Positions 11,831-23,485 are shown, counted from the stretch's first letter. The stretch: DNA of 64,000 bases from Avena insularis (GCA_023614405.1 CM042696.1:337953211-338017210); one strand, 5' to 3'. Made by a program: numbers and translations. Notes: generated by a model from the letters alone, not told the origin.

Positions 11831-12707
11831 AAAGTGCGCCTTATAAAACAGAGACATAACAATAACACAAAATAAAGCAATTATAATGTGAAATGGTATG
11901 GCTCTCTTCATGGCGATCTCTATCTCCACAAAGCTTGTAATTCGACTCGTGTTAACTCTTGTCATGTGCCGTCTTACACCATGTAGCCGACTTGTACATC
12001 GACTTCCATGCCATCCGGGTTCTCCAAACAGCTACACTAGCTTGTAAACTAAATTACATAGACAATCCGACACGCAGGTCGTTATACAATAAAATAACAG
12101 CACCTAGGCTCCAGCCGGCTGAAAAAAACCGTGATACGCAGATCACGTATGGATTACGCACATCACATGCACATAAGCCATACCATTTAGAACATCATCC
12201 TGCAAAAACAAGTTATGCATAGATACGATATCTACCGGCGTTGTGAAAACTCGCAACGACATCTAAGGCGCTACGACAGGGCGAAGCCGGCGGCCCCTCT
12301 AGCCGGATAGCGGGAGGGGATCGGCAGTGCCCGACGATTTTTCCAAAAACATAGATCTTATCTCCATTCCGGACATGGATTTCTTCATCGGATAAAACAA
12401 TTTTATCCAAATCTGATCCGGACTCCGATTCGACCAAACTCTTTGATCTTCGATCACCGCATCCGGATTGATTTGTCACAATCTAACCCGATGGCGGAAG
12501 CCGACCGGTAGGGGTACGTCTTTCCACGACCTTGGCAGTTAGATCACGGAAACCAGATCATCCATTTCCCGAGTATAGTTGATCCAATCAACTTCGAACA
12601 AAACCGATCTATCTCATAGATCGACCACCAAAACTGCAATTAGATCCAATCTAACACCAACCGCATATCACATATGCACGATCTCGAGCCTAAAACCAGA
12701 AGCTAAC
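11831..12707 (-). other. Copia 5' leader, part next to primer site
   Basis: Noncoding. A minus-strand ORF of 88 codons (12213-12479) has no recognisable domain and I leave it uncalled. Confidence 0.5.
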
Positions 12708-12719
12708 GCTCTGATACCA
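12708..12719 (-). promoter_or_regulatory. Copia primer-binding site, initiator tRNA-Met
   Basis: The sense strand reads TGGTATCAGAGC, the classic plant Copia primer site complementary to initiator tRNA-Met. It starts one base inside the LTR. Confidence 0.9.
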
Positions 12720-12720
12720 C

Positions 12721-14052
12721 TGTTGGGCCACGCAGAGAAAACAAAACATTTTCCTATGCGGTGAACCCAAGATCTAGCTGAGGTAGTAGGCCACGAGAAT
12801 TACCACTAGACGCGCGGTTGCAGAATCGATGAAGCACGTCGCTTGATGCAGTGCAGTCCTCACGATCTGTTCTGATCCACGATCGTCGAAGTGCTGAACG
12901 TACAGCACCTCCGCCAGTATCCACACGTACGAGGAGGAGCGCCGGCGATGGACTGCTAGGTCCGGTACGGCGGCGACAGGACTGGACTGGACTGGAGCTA
13001 GGGTTTCCAACACATGGAGTGACCTAACCTTGTGCTCTAAGCACCTGCGCCCCAGCTTATATAGGGAGTGAAATTGGGCTCCACTCACTTGTGGCCCATT
13101 CACTAAAAAGGCCTATGTTATTCACTACGAGTCCAACTCAACGACTCTGTCCGTTTCCTTTTCGGGTCCAACCCAAATATGCTCCCGCTCTTAAGTGTGT
13201 GACCCGACAGGCTCATGGTGACCCGGACACGATCTGAGTCTCACTCATGACCGATCAGTTGGTAGCGGCTCCTAGCAGAACGTGCCAACTCCCAAGTACC
13301 AAAGAGTCATGACGACATATCTTCCAATGCGACTTTCGTCTCAGTTCCTTTTGCCTCACGATATACCTTGTCGAACTATAGGCGAATAATCGCCATCCCT
13401 TAAATAGTTCTACTCTCTTTCTCGATCCGAGATAAGTGATTCATCCGACTAACTCTTAGTTTGTCGCCTTAACACTTAACCGAGTCACGCATGGCCAGCC
13501 TTTCTGAATCATATCTTCCGAGAGGGCCCAGAGAATATCTCTCCAGACGGAGGGGGAAAATCCCTTCTTGGTTATTCACATCACACAACTTGATTCTCAG
13601 TCGACCCGAACTCCGCCTTTATAACTGCCCAGTGACGGAACAACGTTTGACAGAACCTAAGTCGGCGATCCTCAACTCGGACTGTGCAATAACCTCAGGT
13701 CTAAGGATTACATTGATTGAGACATGCAAATGACGACTTGTTCATTGCATCTCAATATAGGTCATTCCGACTTGCTAAACTCTTTAGCCGAATCCATGTA
13801 AGTCAGAATAGCATCTCCATGCCCATGAAAAGTGGAACCGAATCATCTGCCGACTTTCACATTACTCTAAGTTGTGTGTCCAACACAACCTCAACGACCA
13901 AGGACAATTAGTATGAACAACATGAATATGCAGTTCCACAATCGAATAACATATTCAATGATACATATCAGTAGTTCATACATGGACAATAACCTTATGA
14001 ATACATTGGGAATAACATCATACATGATTGCCTCTAGGGCATATTCCCAACA
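12721..14052 (-). repeat. Copia 5' LTR (right end)
   Basis: Begins TGTTGGGCCACGCAGAG and ends ATATTCCCAACA. It is flanked on the right by CACTA at 14053-14057. As the 5' LTR of a minus-strand element it holds the promoter, with a TATA-like CTATATAAGC on the sense strand near 13054-13064. Confidence 0.9.
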
Positions 14053-14057
14053 CACTA
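14053..14057. repeat. Target-site duplication of the Copia element, right copy
   Basis: CACTA, identical to 5623-5627. These bases are also part of the EA gag reading frame. Confidence 0.9.
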
Positions 14058-15178
14058 GATCTCATAACACTACTTTGTGAAACAATATTAGGGATATCCT
14101 TACAAAGGATAGTGTGTCCCTCTTCTACATAATTAGTGACAAAGTCTTTCACATTTTCTATTATAGGTTCATCATCCATTTGTTTATCAAGTTCAACAGC
14201 TTTATTTGTACTTTCATTAACCATACTAGCTATCAAAGGATGTTCCTTTACTTTAACCGGCAAAGGTATTTTCTCAATGTAAAGTTCATGTAAAACATGA
14301 TTAGTAGTATAAACTTCAGTATTTCTTGTAGGAACACTACTAACAATGTCTTTATAAGGTGCATGATACTTATTCCACTTCTTTTTAGGAACTTCAATAT
14401 ACAAAGCAAAATCCTTAAAATAAGTTGCAATAGCTTGAGAGTCTAAACCATAAGCATTTTTAATATTTTGAAAGTCATTAGTTTCCATAAAAGATTCAAT
14501 GCATTCATAATAATAATTTATACGTGACTTTCTTCCTTTATCATTCTCACATGCTTCAGCATTGTCTTGAATATGGTCTAGAAGATCCCATTTAGCTTCT
14601 TCTTCCTTGCGTGTAAATGATCCAACACAAGAAGCATCCAATAGATCCTTATCATGAAGAGAAAGCCTTGCATAAAAGTTATTGATAATAATATTGTTGG
14701 GGAGCTCATGAATGGGACATTTAAGCATTAGTAACTTCAATCTCCCCCAAGCTTGAGTTGTACTCTCTCCATCAAGAGGCCAAAAGTTGTATATTTGATT
14801 CCGATATTTATGAATATCACTAGGAGGATAGAATTTAGAATAAAAGAGAGGTACTACTTCCTCCCATTCAAGAGCTTGACCATTCTTCAGCAACTTATAC
14901 CATTCTTCAGCTCTTCCTTTTAGTGATAATGAGAATAACTTATTCTTGACTTGATTTGTTGTAATACCTGCACACTTGAACAACCTGAATAATTCGTGTA
15001 TAAAGAGTAAATGATCACCGGGATGGACAGTTCCATCTCCAACATAATAGTTATCCAAAACACGATCAATAATTCTTGTAGGTATTTTAAAAGTATCATT
15101 CTCAGCAGGTGGTGGTTCATCTACTACCTTAGCAGTGGTAGTACCATTATGAAATAAGAAACTCAGTGAACTATCCAT
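14053..15178 (-). CDS. EA gag-like ORF, N-terminal part
   Basis: The frame reads from the ATG at 15178 (MDSSLSFLFHNG) leftwards without a stop into the Copia boundary. Residues ~70-160 carry the retrotransposon gag/capsid pattern: KLFSLSLKGRAEEWYK, then FYSKFYPPSDIHKYR and TQAWGRLKLLMLKCP. This fold packages element RNA into particles. No zinc knuckle, protease or RT follows. The rest of the ORF lies at 5303-5622. Start choice rests on the ATG being the first after the primer site, about 85 nt away. A second in-frame Met five codons upstream (15193) is possible. Confidence 0.7.
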
Positions 15179-15262
15179 ATTGAAATAAATCAACTAACAG
15201 AAGTAAACAATACTCATAGGAGAAGTTTGCTTTACCAGTTCCACTCTCCAATAGCGCTTCAC

Positions 15263-15280
15263 TCCTCGGCAACGGCACCA
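15263..15280 (-). promoter_or_regulatory. EA primer-binding site, tRNA-Asp type
   Basis: Plus strand TCCTCGGCAACGGCACCA differs from the tRNA-Asp 3' end at two positions. It lies 11 nt inside the LTR start at 15292, the same spacing class as in E0 and F1-F3. Confidence 0.75.
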
Positions 15281-16205
15281 GAAAATAGTCTTGATGACCC
15301 ACAAGTATAGGGGGTGTATCGTAGTATTTTTGATAAGTAAGAGTGTCGAACCCAACAAGGAGCAGAAGGAGTTGGCAAATGGCTTGGAGCAGGAATTCTC
15401 TGTAAATACTTAGCAAATGGATTTTTAGGGGTTTTTGATAATGCAGGTAAATAAAGTGCGAGTAAATAAAAGACAATAATAATAAATGCAGCAAGTTGCC
15501 CAATCCTTTCTTTAGTAAAGGACAAACCGGTTGTATTGCTTAAGATGACCAAACGTTCTAGAGGACACACGGGAATATCGTCAAGTGCTTTCGCTTCATA
15601 TAGTTGATTAATCTTCGTTAGTTTGCCAAGTGTTGTGTGGGTGAACCTGTGCTAATGTACCGACCTTCCTAGGACTAATACATACTTGTGATTATACCCC
15701 TTGCAAGCATCCGCAAGTACAAGAAAGTAATTAAGGTAGAAACCTAACCACAACTTTAAACTCTAAGACCCTGACGTCCCTTGTGCAAAGGTATCCTAAC
15801 GGGGGTTCAAGTTTCTGTCACTCTAGCAACCCCTATGATTAGTAGCCAAATACACAATGCATTCCCCTAGGCCCATATAGGTGAAGTGTCACGTAGTCGA
15901 CCTTCACATGACTCCACTAGAAGAAATACACCACAACTTAAATATCAAACTATTGAATCTTTCTCAACACAATTCCACTACTAACAACATGACTTCTCCC
16001 ATGTCCTCAAGAACTAAACGAACTACTCACAAGACATCATATGGATCAAGATCAGAGATGAAATAATGATATGCAACAATCTGAACATAAACGATAATTC
16101 AATGGTTCACTCAATAGCATCAACTACAAGGAGTAATCAACACCGGGAAAGTTTCCCCTAAGAACTAAGCAAGATTCAACCATATTGTTACAGCGGTATG
16201 GAGTG

Positions 16206-16260
16206 GTGATGATGGTGCTGGTGGAGATGATGGTGGTGATGATGATGATGATGATCCCGC
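16206..16260. repeat. GAT/GGT microsatellite in EA LTR
   Basis: Imperfect runs of GATGGT ending in five consecutive GAT units. Simple-sequence tract within LTR DNA. Confidence 0.7.
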
Positions 16261-16432
16261 TGAAGTCCAGCTTGATGGTGGTGTTGATGGCGATGATCTA
16301 CCCTCTTCGGGAAGGAATTCCCCCGGTAGAATTCTGTCTACCGGAGAGATCTTTCTCTACCTGTAGTTTTCCGCCCCGCATAGGCGGTGGAATCTTTCTA
16401 TGGTCGCTCCCCAGGTATTAGGGTTCTGTGGG

Positions 16433-16530
16433 GATAATATACGCCAAAGGGGAGAGCCTGGAGTGGGCCAGGGCAGCCACACCACCTGCTGGCGCGACTT
16501 AGGTCTACCCGCGCCAGGGGGTGGTGTGGC
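16433..16530 (-). promoter_or_regulatory. EA LTR hairpin and TATA-like box
   Basis: GCCACACCACC at 16476-16486 pairs with GGTGGTGTGGC at 16520-16530. The pairing continues inwards (CTGGCGCG with CGCGCCAG) with two mismatches, so about 19 of 21 positions pair around a ~13-nt loop. On the sense strand a GTATATTATCC box follows about 33 bp later. TATA function is inferred. Confidence 0.6.
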
Positions 16531-16815
16531 CCCCTTGTGGCCCATCTCCACTCCCCCTTCTGGCAATCTTCGTCTTCTGGAAAAATAGAATTTTCCATGT
16601 ATTTTCCCGGATTTTCTGATCTTTGCGAATTTTGCCTCCAAACAGTACCTTTTCCATCAGAATCCTGACTACAGCGGTCCATGCTCCAAAAGTCGTCAAC
16701 CATGCAAAAACATAGGAAATAACATAAGTATCATCTCTTAATATGAAATATATCAATGAATAATAGTAAATTATGATATAGAATAGTGATGCAAAATGGA
16801 CGTATCACCATGTAG

Positions 16816-17406
16816 CCCTTCCATGTCAAAAAGATCGGGAAGAAGAAAGAAGAGAAACCCGTGAAGAGGAACAAAGAAGTAGAACCTAAAGGATCTTCAT
16901 CATCATCTAGCCCGGAGATCAAGCCTCTCCCAAATTGGGAGGACATGTTCCCGCAGCGGATGGAGATGATGAGGCAAGCTGAGCAGGGAAAGAACAAGGA
17001 TGAGTATCTCCCAAATCCCTATCGTCACAACACAGGATCCTATTATAAACCTCATCTTGGTCCATAATCTCTTAAACCTAAGAAGGTGCATCAAGATGAG
17101 ATTCATGATAAGATCTATGAGTTGGAAAAAGCTTCGAAGGCATGTGTTGAAACAATTGGAGAAGGAATTGACTCCTACTAGATGATGAGCAAAGACCTTG
17201 AAAAGAGGGTCGATGACATCGATGGTAGAGTTGGTTTCTTGATTAAAATTGTCTTTGAGTTGACAGATGAGAAGAAATTCCTCAAGAAGAAAATGCTGAA
17301 GCTTCAATACGACATGTCCGAGCTTAGCATCCGCTTTGCAAGCATAGTTAAAGATGGCAACACCAAAGAAGAAGGCAACACTCTTCCTACCCAGGAGGAG
17401 GAATAG
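16816..17406 (+). pseudogene. EB second ORF remnant, charged N-terminus and coiled-coil C-terminus
   Basis: One frame runs from 16816 to a stop at 17404-17406, interrupted by TAA at 17065-17067 and TAG at 17179-17181. The first ~45 residues are rich in K and E with a run of serines. The middle has a proline/tyrosine patch ending PHLGP. The last ~100 residues show heptad-like spacing (KIYELEKASKACVETIGEG; LEKRVDDIDGRVGFLI), typical of a coiled coil. It parallels the EA second ORF in position and character but not closely in sequence. The 5' end is cut off by EA at 16808. No enzyme motif is visible. Confidence 0.55.
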
Positions 17407-18422
17407 GTACCAACAATGAGTTATTTGATCCCACCTGGCTTGATTCCATGCTTGGGGAGATCTTTAAAAACCTTGTAATCTATCTTATAAGTTTTATATA
17501 ACTATTTTGTTTTGCATTGGTTCAAACTAGAAAAAAAAATTGCATCATTAGAATTCCCTTCAGGAATAGTCGATCCCTTTTATGGAATTTCGAGTTTATT
17601 ATTATATATGGAGCAATTTTGAGTTTGTGTTTGTCTTATTAGATATATGAATGGCTTGAGTACAATTTTACTTGCACTTGATGGTAGCAATAGTAGTCTT
17701 CCACACCATTGGTATTAATGGAACATATAAAGATAATTTGATCAACATGTTGTAAGTCTACGGTTAGATTTACAAAGAAAATTATCTATGCTATTAAATT
17801 GAAAAAGAAACCTTGAACCAAGGGAAATAATAGTGCTATCAAAATAGAGTGAGAACAAGTCGAGGTAGAATCTTCAAGTCATAAAAATGCTTATATAATT
17901 GGAATTTGATAATTGAGATCGTTAAACTTTGAATTCCTACATGAAGTGGAATGTATGGCTAGCTCCTTTGCACATCACTTAAACAAAAGTGTGAGCATAT
18001 AAACAAAAGAGAAGAAAAGAAAGAAGAAAATGAGCGAATGTGCAAAGAGCAAATAGGCATACACCACTATATTGTAGTATGACAAAGAGACACCTTTGAG
18101 ATTTTGAATCCCAAGTGAATATGTTAATTCTAAAAACACTTGGGACTACCTTGCTAACTCATTCGGTTGAACTGGATGCTTTTACATTATGTTGAGATTC
18201 ATCTTTTATGAACTATTGATTACTAAGGTGTGGAAGCCTGCTAATACTATTTAGATGGTTCGAGTAAGGTACTATTCATGAACTTATTCCTATGTATCGT
18301 ATATGATAAACACATGTTGCAGCCACCTCATTTATTTTATTGACTCAGCTTCATGAATATGAGGATCACATCCATTAAGCTAAACTTGCTTGGGATGAGA
18401 AAGAGTCTAAGCTTGTGGAAGT
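17407..18422 (+). other. EB 3' untranslated region
   Basis: A/T-rich noncoding sequence between the second ORF and the 3' LTR, ending in the purine-rich AGCTTGTGGAAG just before the LTR. No ORF of note. Confidence 0.6.
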
Positions 18423-19829
18423 TGATGAGTGCATATTTGCATCATATTTTATATTATTATTTTGCATTGTAGATGTAGGATCTTGGTATTTTACGGCGCT
18501 CGCGTGCACAGTTTATGTTTATTTTCACCAGAATCAGCACAGATGATGGATCCAATGGACACAATTCTTGGAGCATTTGTATTGGGGCGAGAAGGAGTCA
18601 AAAACAACGTAAATCGCTTATTTGGGAAATATCAATAATACCAGAACAAAACCCGAAGCAGTCAAGGCATAAAGATGGTCAACAACCAACTATATGACCG
18701 GAATACTTTTTCCGGCTATATAGTTCCGGTCGTATAGTTGGCGCCGCCTCCGCTTGTTCAAATAGTTTCACCTCGTGCAACTGGATCAAGGAGACGACAT
18801 ACAGAACAACCAGAAATCGCGAAAACCTCACCTCCAGAAGGAATCTAGAGGGGAAACTTGCCTAAGGGATCCTCTTCGCCCTACAAGATCTGGTAGGCCA
18901 AGGCATCGATCTCCATCTTCATCAACCGCTGCAGCATCACCATCTCCATCCATCCCATCTCACCCATCTAGATCTTGTTGTAATTTCCGTACTCGTTGTG
19001 GATTTATACTAGTACTATTCATCTATGATTGTTTCCAACACCATTTTCATGATGTTGATTGCCTCCATGTCTGAGTAGATCTCTAGTTCTTGGGGATATG
19101 GAGAAACCCTAGCATATGATTGAGATGAGATAGAGATTATTATGTTATACATAATTATGTGTATGTGTTAATTTTCTTCATCTTGATGTTGGGAGTTTTG
19201 CACCACCTTAATATGTGCCTCCTATGGGCACTCGATGAAGGGGATTACTTGTTGGTAGACAGAGGGATAATAGCACTTACTGTGACTACAAAGCTGTTCC
19301 CATTCTTTACACACTAACTTGGGGAATCAAGGAGAATACATTAAGCCATGTCCATGCCATGGGAGAAATCCCTTAATAGCGGGATAATACAATTGATGTC
19401 GTTTATTCATCATCTATGGTTATGAAGGATAATGTGAGCAGTGTTTGCTGCCTATTTGTCTATATATGGAGATCCTCCCACATACATACATATCATGAGA
19501 ATATTCGTTATAATAATCTAGTATGCTTAGTCTAAATTGCTAGTAGTATATCCACCACTCCCTAAAAAATCCTTTTTCCCTATTGCAGTTCTAAGTTCTT
19601 TTACACACGCGATTCATAATTTCCGCATTAAGTTTACTTTACTCTAAATTGCCTTGTTCAACCAAAAACCTAGAAACAACTCTACTATTCCTCCATCATA
19701 AATTTATTCCTTAAGTACTTTGTTTAGTTTTAGTTAAAAGCATTTTAGTATTTTGCCTACTGCTCCCTATGGGATGGATATTTTTATTTCGAAACTAGCT
19801 ACACATGATCTGTGCACTTGTAGTCATCA
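18423..19829 (+). mobile_element. EB 3' LTR
   Basis: Starts TGATGAGTGCATATTTGC and ends TGCACTTGTAGTCATCA, giving TGATGA...TCATCA ends over 1407 bp. The end resembles the common Gypsy LTR end TGCACTTGCAGGTCATCA. It is followed immediately by satellite sequence at 19830. The matching 5' LTR should lie left of the window, because EA and its inserts sit inside EB. Confidence 0.75.
18686..18741 (+). promoter_or_regulatory. Long hairpin in EB LTR
   Basis: CCAACTATATGACCGGAA (18686-18703) pairs with TTCCGGTCGTATAGTTGG (18724-18741), 18 bp with one mismatch, around a 20-nt loop containing CTATATAG. It lies 263-318 nt from the LTR start, where the EA and F LTRs have their GC-rich hairpin, but the sequence is different. 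Function unknown. Confidence 0.65.
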
Positions 19830-22735
19830 ATGATCCCATATCCAAGAATTTGCATGGCGCCAGATTTGGCCATATTTTGAAAACAATCGAAGAGGAAGTA
19901 GTATGAAGAGTATGGATCGATCAGCTGCTCTCTCGAGAAGGAGCCATACCCGACTGTTTTTTGCTCAATTTTAGGGTCCTTTCTGTTAAATGTATGGACC
20001 TCGATGTAATTTTCCCTTTTTTGAGGTCCTTGGTTTAAAATATACTCCCACCATCTGTGTAAAATTCTAACCAAAAAGTGTAAGTGGTGAAATTTAAACG
20101 AATTTAAGCTTACTTATCAACGAGTATGGACATTCTTGGATTTCAAGCCAAACGAACAAGGTCAAGGCCATATTTTGAAAACAATCAAAGAGGAATATGA
20201 AGAGTTTCGCTCAAATCAGCTAATTTCTCGAGAAGGAGCCAAACCAGAAGGATTTCCTTTTTGGGTCCTTTGTGCTAAATATATGGACCTTGATCTAATT
20301 TTCCCTTTTTCAGGTCCTTGATGTAAAATATGCTCCCACCGATCATGTAAAATTCTTACCTTAAAGTAAGAGGTGAAATTTAAACGAATTTAAGCTCAGT
20401 TATCAATGAGTATCAACATTCTTGGATTCCTAGCGAAACGACCACAAGGTCAAGGCCATATCTCTACATCATACTTTATGTTGATGATCCCATATCCAGG
20501 AATTTGCATGGCGATAGATTTGGCCAAATTTTGAAAACAATCAAAGAGGAAGTATTATGAAATGTATGGCCCGATCAGTTGCTCTCTCGAGAAGGATCCG
20601 AAACCGACTATTTTCTTTGCTCAATTTTTACGGTCCTTTGTGCTTAATGTATGGACCTCGATGTAATTTCCCCTTTTTTAGGTCCTTGATGTAAAATTTA
20701 CTCCAACCGACCATGTAAAATGCTAACCAAAAAGTGTAAGTGGCGAAATTTAAACGAATTTAATCTTAGCTGGCAATGAGTATGGGCATTATTGGATTTC
20801 AAGCCGAACAACCATAAGGTCAAGGCTATATGTCTACATCATACTTCATGATGATGATCCCATATCCAAGAATTTGCATGGCCACAGATTTGGCCATATT
20901 TTGAAAGCAATCAAAGAGGTAGTAGTACGAAACGTATGGCTCGATCAGCTGCTCTCTCGAGACGGAGCCGAACTTGACTGTTTCCTTGCTTAATTTTAGG
21001 GGGGTATGTGCTAAATGGATGGACCTCGATGTAATTTTCCCATTTTTTAGGTCCTTGGTGTAAAATGTACTTCCACCGCCCGTGTAAAATTCTAACCTGA
21101 AAGTGTAAGTGGTGAAATTTAGACGATTTTAAGCTTACTTGTCAACGAGTATGAACATTCTTGGATTTCAAGTCGAATGACCAAGGTGAAGGCCATATCG
21201 ACATCATACTTTGTTCAGATGATCCCATATGAGAGAATTTGCATGGCAACAAATTTGGCAAAAATTTGAAAACAATCAAAGAGGAAGTAGTAAAAAGAGT
21301 TTGACTCAGATCAGCTGATCTCATGAGAAGGAGCCAAACCAGAAATATTTCCTTTTTGGGTCCTTTGTGCTAAATGTATGGACCTCGATGTAATTTCCCC
21401 CCTTTTCAGGTCCCTGATGTAAAATGTACTCCAATCGACCATGTAAAATTCTAACCTAAAAGTAAGTGGTGAAATTTAAACAAATTTAAGCTTAGTTGTC
21501 AACAAGTATGGACCATTCTTGTATTTCAAGACGAATGACCAAGGTCAAGGCCATATCTACATCATACTTTATGTTGATGATCCCATATCCAAAATTTGCA
21601 TGCCGACAAATTTGGCCATATTTTGAAAACAATCAAAGATGAAGTAGTATGAAGAGTATGGCTCTATCAGCTACTCTCTCGAGAAGGAGCCGAACCTGAC
21701 TGTTTTCCTTGCTTAATTTTAGGGTGCTTTGTGCTAAATGTATGGACCTCGATGTAACTTCCCCATTTTAGGTCCTGGTTGTAAAATGTACTCCCACCGA
21801 CCATGTAAAATTCTAATATAAAAGTAAGTGGTGAAATTTAAACAAATTTAAGGTTATAGTTGTCAACAAGTGAACATTCTTGGATTCAAGCCGAACGACC
21901 ACAAGGTCAAGCCCATATCTCTACATCATACTTTATTCTAATGATCGAGTATCCAAGAATTTGCATGGCGACATATTTGGCCATATTTTGAAAACAATCG
22001 AAGAGCAAGTAGTATGAAGAGTATGGCTCGATTCGCTACTCTCTCGAGAAGGAGCCAAACCCGATTGTTTTCTTTGCTCAATTTTAGGGTCCTTTGTGCT
22101 AAATCTATGGGCCTCGATGTAATGTTCCATTTTTTTAGGTCCTTGATGTAGAATGTACTCCCACCTACCATGTAAAATGCTAACCTAAAAGTAAGTGGTG
22201 AAATTTAAACAAATTTAATCTTAGTTGTCAACGAGTATGCACTTTCTTGGATTTCAAGCCGAAAAACCACAAGGTCAAGGCCATATCTCTACATCATACT
22301 TAATGCTGATGATCCCATATCCAAGAATTTGCATGGCGACAGATTTAGCCATATTTTGAAAACAATCAAAGAGGAAGTAGTATGAAACGTATGGCTCGAT
22401 CAGCTGCTCTCTTGGGAAGGAGCCGAATCTGAACGTTTCCTTGCTTAATTCTAGGGGGGAGTTTGCAAAATGTATGGACCTCAATGTAATTTTCCCTTTT
22501 TTGGATCCTTGATGTAAATTGTACTCCCACCACCCGTGTAAAATTCTAACCTAAAAGTAAGTGGTGAAATTGAAATGAATTTAAGCATAGTTATTAACGA
22601 GTACGAAAAATTCTTGGATTTCAAGATGAATGACCAAGGTTAAGGCCATATCTACATCATACTTTATGCTTATGATCCCATATCCAAGAATTTGCATGCT
22701 GAAAAATTTGGCCATCTTTTGAAAACAATCGAATA
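19830..22735. repeat. Tandem satellite, unit ~365 bp, about 8 copies
   Basis: The phrase GATGATCCCATATCC (or a close variant) recurs at about 19829, 20483, 20853, 21218, 21576, 21940, 22308 and 22671, spacing 358-370 bp. A second copy lost about 76 bp near 20165. Each unit also holds AATTTGCATGGCGACAGA, GGTCCTTTGTGCTAAATG and GGTGAAATTTAAACGAATTT. The copies differ by scattered substitutions and small indels, so the array is not young. Recurrent short ORFs come from the repeat itself and are not genes. EB entered it at its left edge, so more copies may lie left of the window. I do not recognise the family. Confidence 0.9.
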
Positions 22736-23182
22736 TAATAAAAACAAAAAATAATCAATTTCAAATTTTCAACTGAAAGGAATTTATTTTCTGAAAAGCA
22801 AGTAATAAGAATTTATTTCCTTTTTTCTGGTAAAAATAAAGAGGGAGAATAGACTACGAGCACAGAGGAGGTAGCGAGACAGAGGCGAAGAGGAGGATTT
22901 GAAGGCGATGCAATGTCAGAGCAAAGCTGGGATAGGTTCCTGACGTGAGGTACATGGTACATTGAGTAGAGTAAATTTCAGGACCTTTACAATATATATG
23001 CACACACAAAAAAAATGTTTTTTCTCTCTCCTTAACTCCCTCATCACCACCCACACCCCGGTCGACTGATCTCTTTGGCGTCCATAACGTGGCACTGTGC
23101 ACGCGCGACTACCGACGACCTGCCTTGTGTCGGCTGCTTCGTGTCTATGTCTAGCGTGTTCGTCAGCTGCTCCCAAGATGGT
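22736..23182. other. Unclassified DNA after the satellite
   Basis: A/T-rich start (22736-22850), then mixed sequence with a pyrimidine run near 23008-23030. No feature could be identified. Confidence 0.4.
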
Positions 23183-23445
23183 TGTTACATTTGTAGGATT
23201 GATTCCCATAGGAATTATTCCTAAGTATTCCTTTGCACTAGATTTTGTAGGAAATCAAACATCCACTCACACCTCTTCTTCAGAATTCTCTGTTTGTCCT
23301 ACTACGATAGAGTCAAACAAACTTTGGTTCATATGGAATTCCTGTAGGATTGGAGTGGGCATGACATTGCAATCCTATATTTATTTTCTCTATCATACGA
23401 ATCAAGGAGGCATCTATTTTACTACTATTTCACCAGTCAACAAGT
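23183..23445. repeat. Possible MITE remnant
   Basis: The left side has TGTAGGATTGATTCCCATAG and the right side has GGAATTCCTGTAGGATTGGA. AGGAATT/AATTCCT words with TAGGATT repeated in both orientations are common in grass MITEs. The ends cannot be defined and there is no clear target duplication, so this is tentative. Confidence 0.25.
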
Positions 23446-23485
23446 CATAAACTTCTGATAGTTGTTTTCTTCTGGTTTTAGTGCT

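Larger units (their letters stand above)
5628..14052 (-). mobile_element. Complete Copia LTR retrotransposon
   Basis: The 8425-bp element is bounded by TG...CA ends and the 5-bp duplication CACTA. It has two LTRs (5628-6963, 12721-14052), a purine-rich tract next to the left LTR and a tRNA-Met primer site next to the right LTR, so it is transcribed leftwards. The domain order gag, protease, integrase, RT, RNase H is that of Copia. The LTR start on the sense strand (TGTTGGGAATATGCCCTAG) resembles the Angela/BARE group, which I name with moderate confidence. A rough hand count gives about 30 mismatches in the first ~560 aligned LTR bases (5-6 %), so this is not a recent insertion. Confidence 0.9.
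1805..16807 (-). mobile_element. EA, non-autonomous Gypsy-type element, interrupted by Copia and by E0
   Basis: The pieces are 1805-5627 (3' internal part) and 14053-16807 (5' LTR, primer site, gag 5' part). The Copia element at 5628-14052 lies between them and is flanked by the repeat CACTA. The 3' internal module (1805-5302) is colinear with the 3' untranslated modules of F1 (28802-31502) and F2 (35456-37235). It stops at 1805, where E0 begins, so the 3' LTR is not visible. No RT, RNase H or integrase is seen, so it would have needed enzymes from another element. The LTR ends (TGATACGTCCATTTTGC and TGATGACCCACAAG, sense start and reverse of sense end) resemble a very common Triticeae LTR class (Sabrina/WHAM-like; exact name unsure). 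Confidence 0.75.
15292..16807 (-). mobile_element. EA 5' LTR
   Basis: On the sense strand it runs from TGATACGTCCATTTTGC at 16807 to a TCATCA end at 15292, 1516 bp. The hairpin at 16476-16530 and TATA-like TATATTAT at about 16433-16443 lie 277-331 and ~364 nt from the LTR start. A GAT-type microsatellite lies at 16206-16260. To the right the sequence changes abruptly to EB internal DNA at 16808. Confidence 0.8.

Noticed and set aside
19799..22484. Several minus-strand ORFs of 60-91 codons
   Set aside because: They recur with the satellite period and come from the repeat unit. They have no domain and no consistent length.
19830..22735. Tandem array as a CRISPR array
   Set aside because: The units are ~365 bp and continuous without spacer structure, and the genome is a plant.
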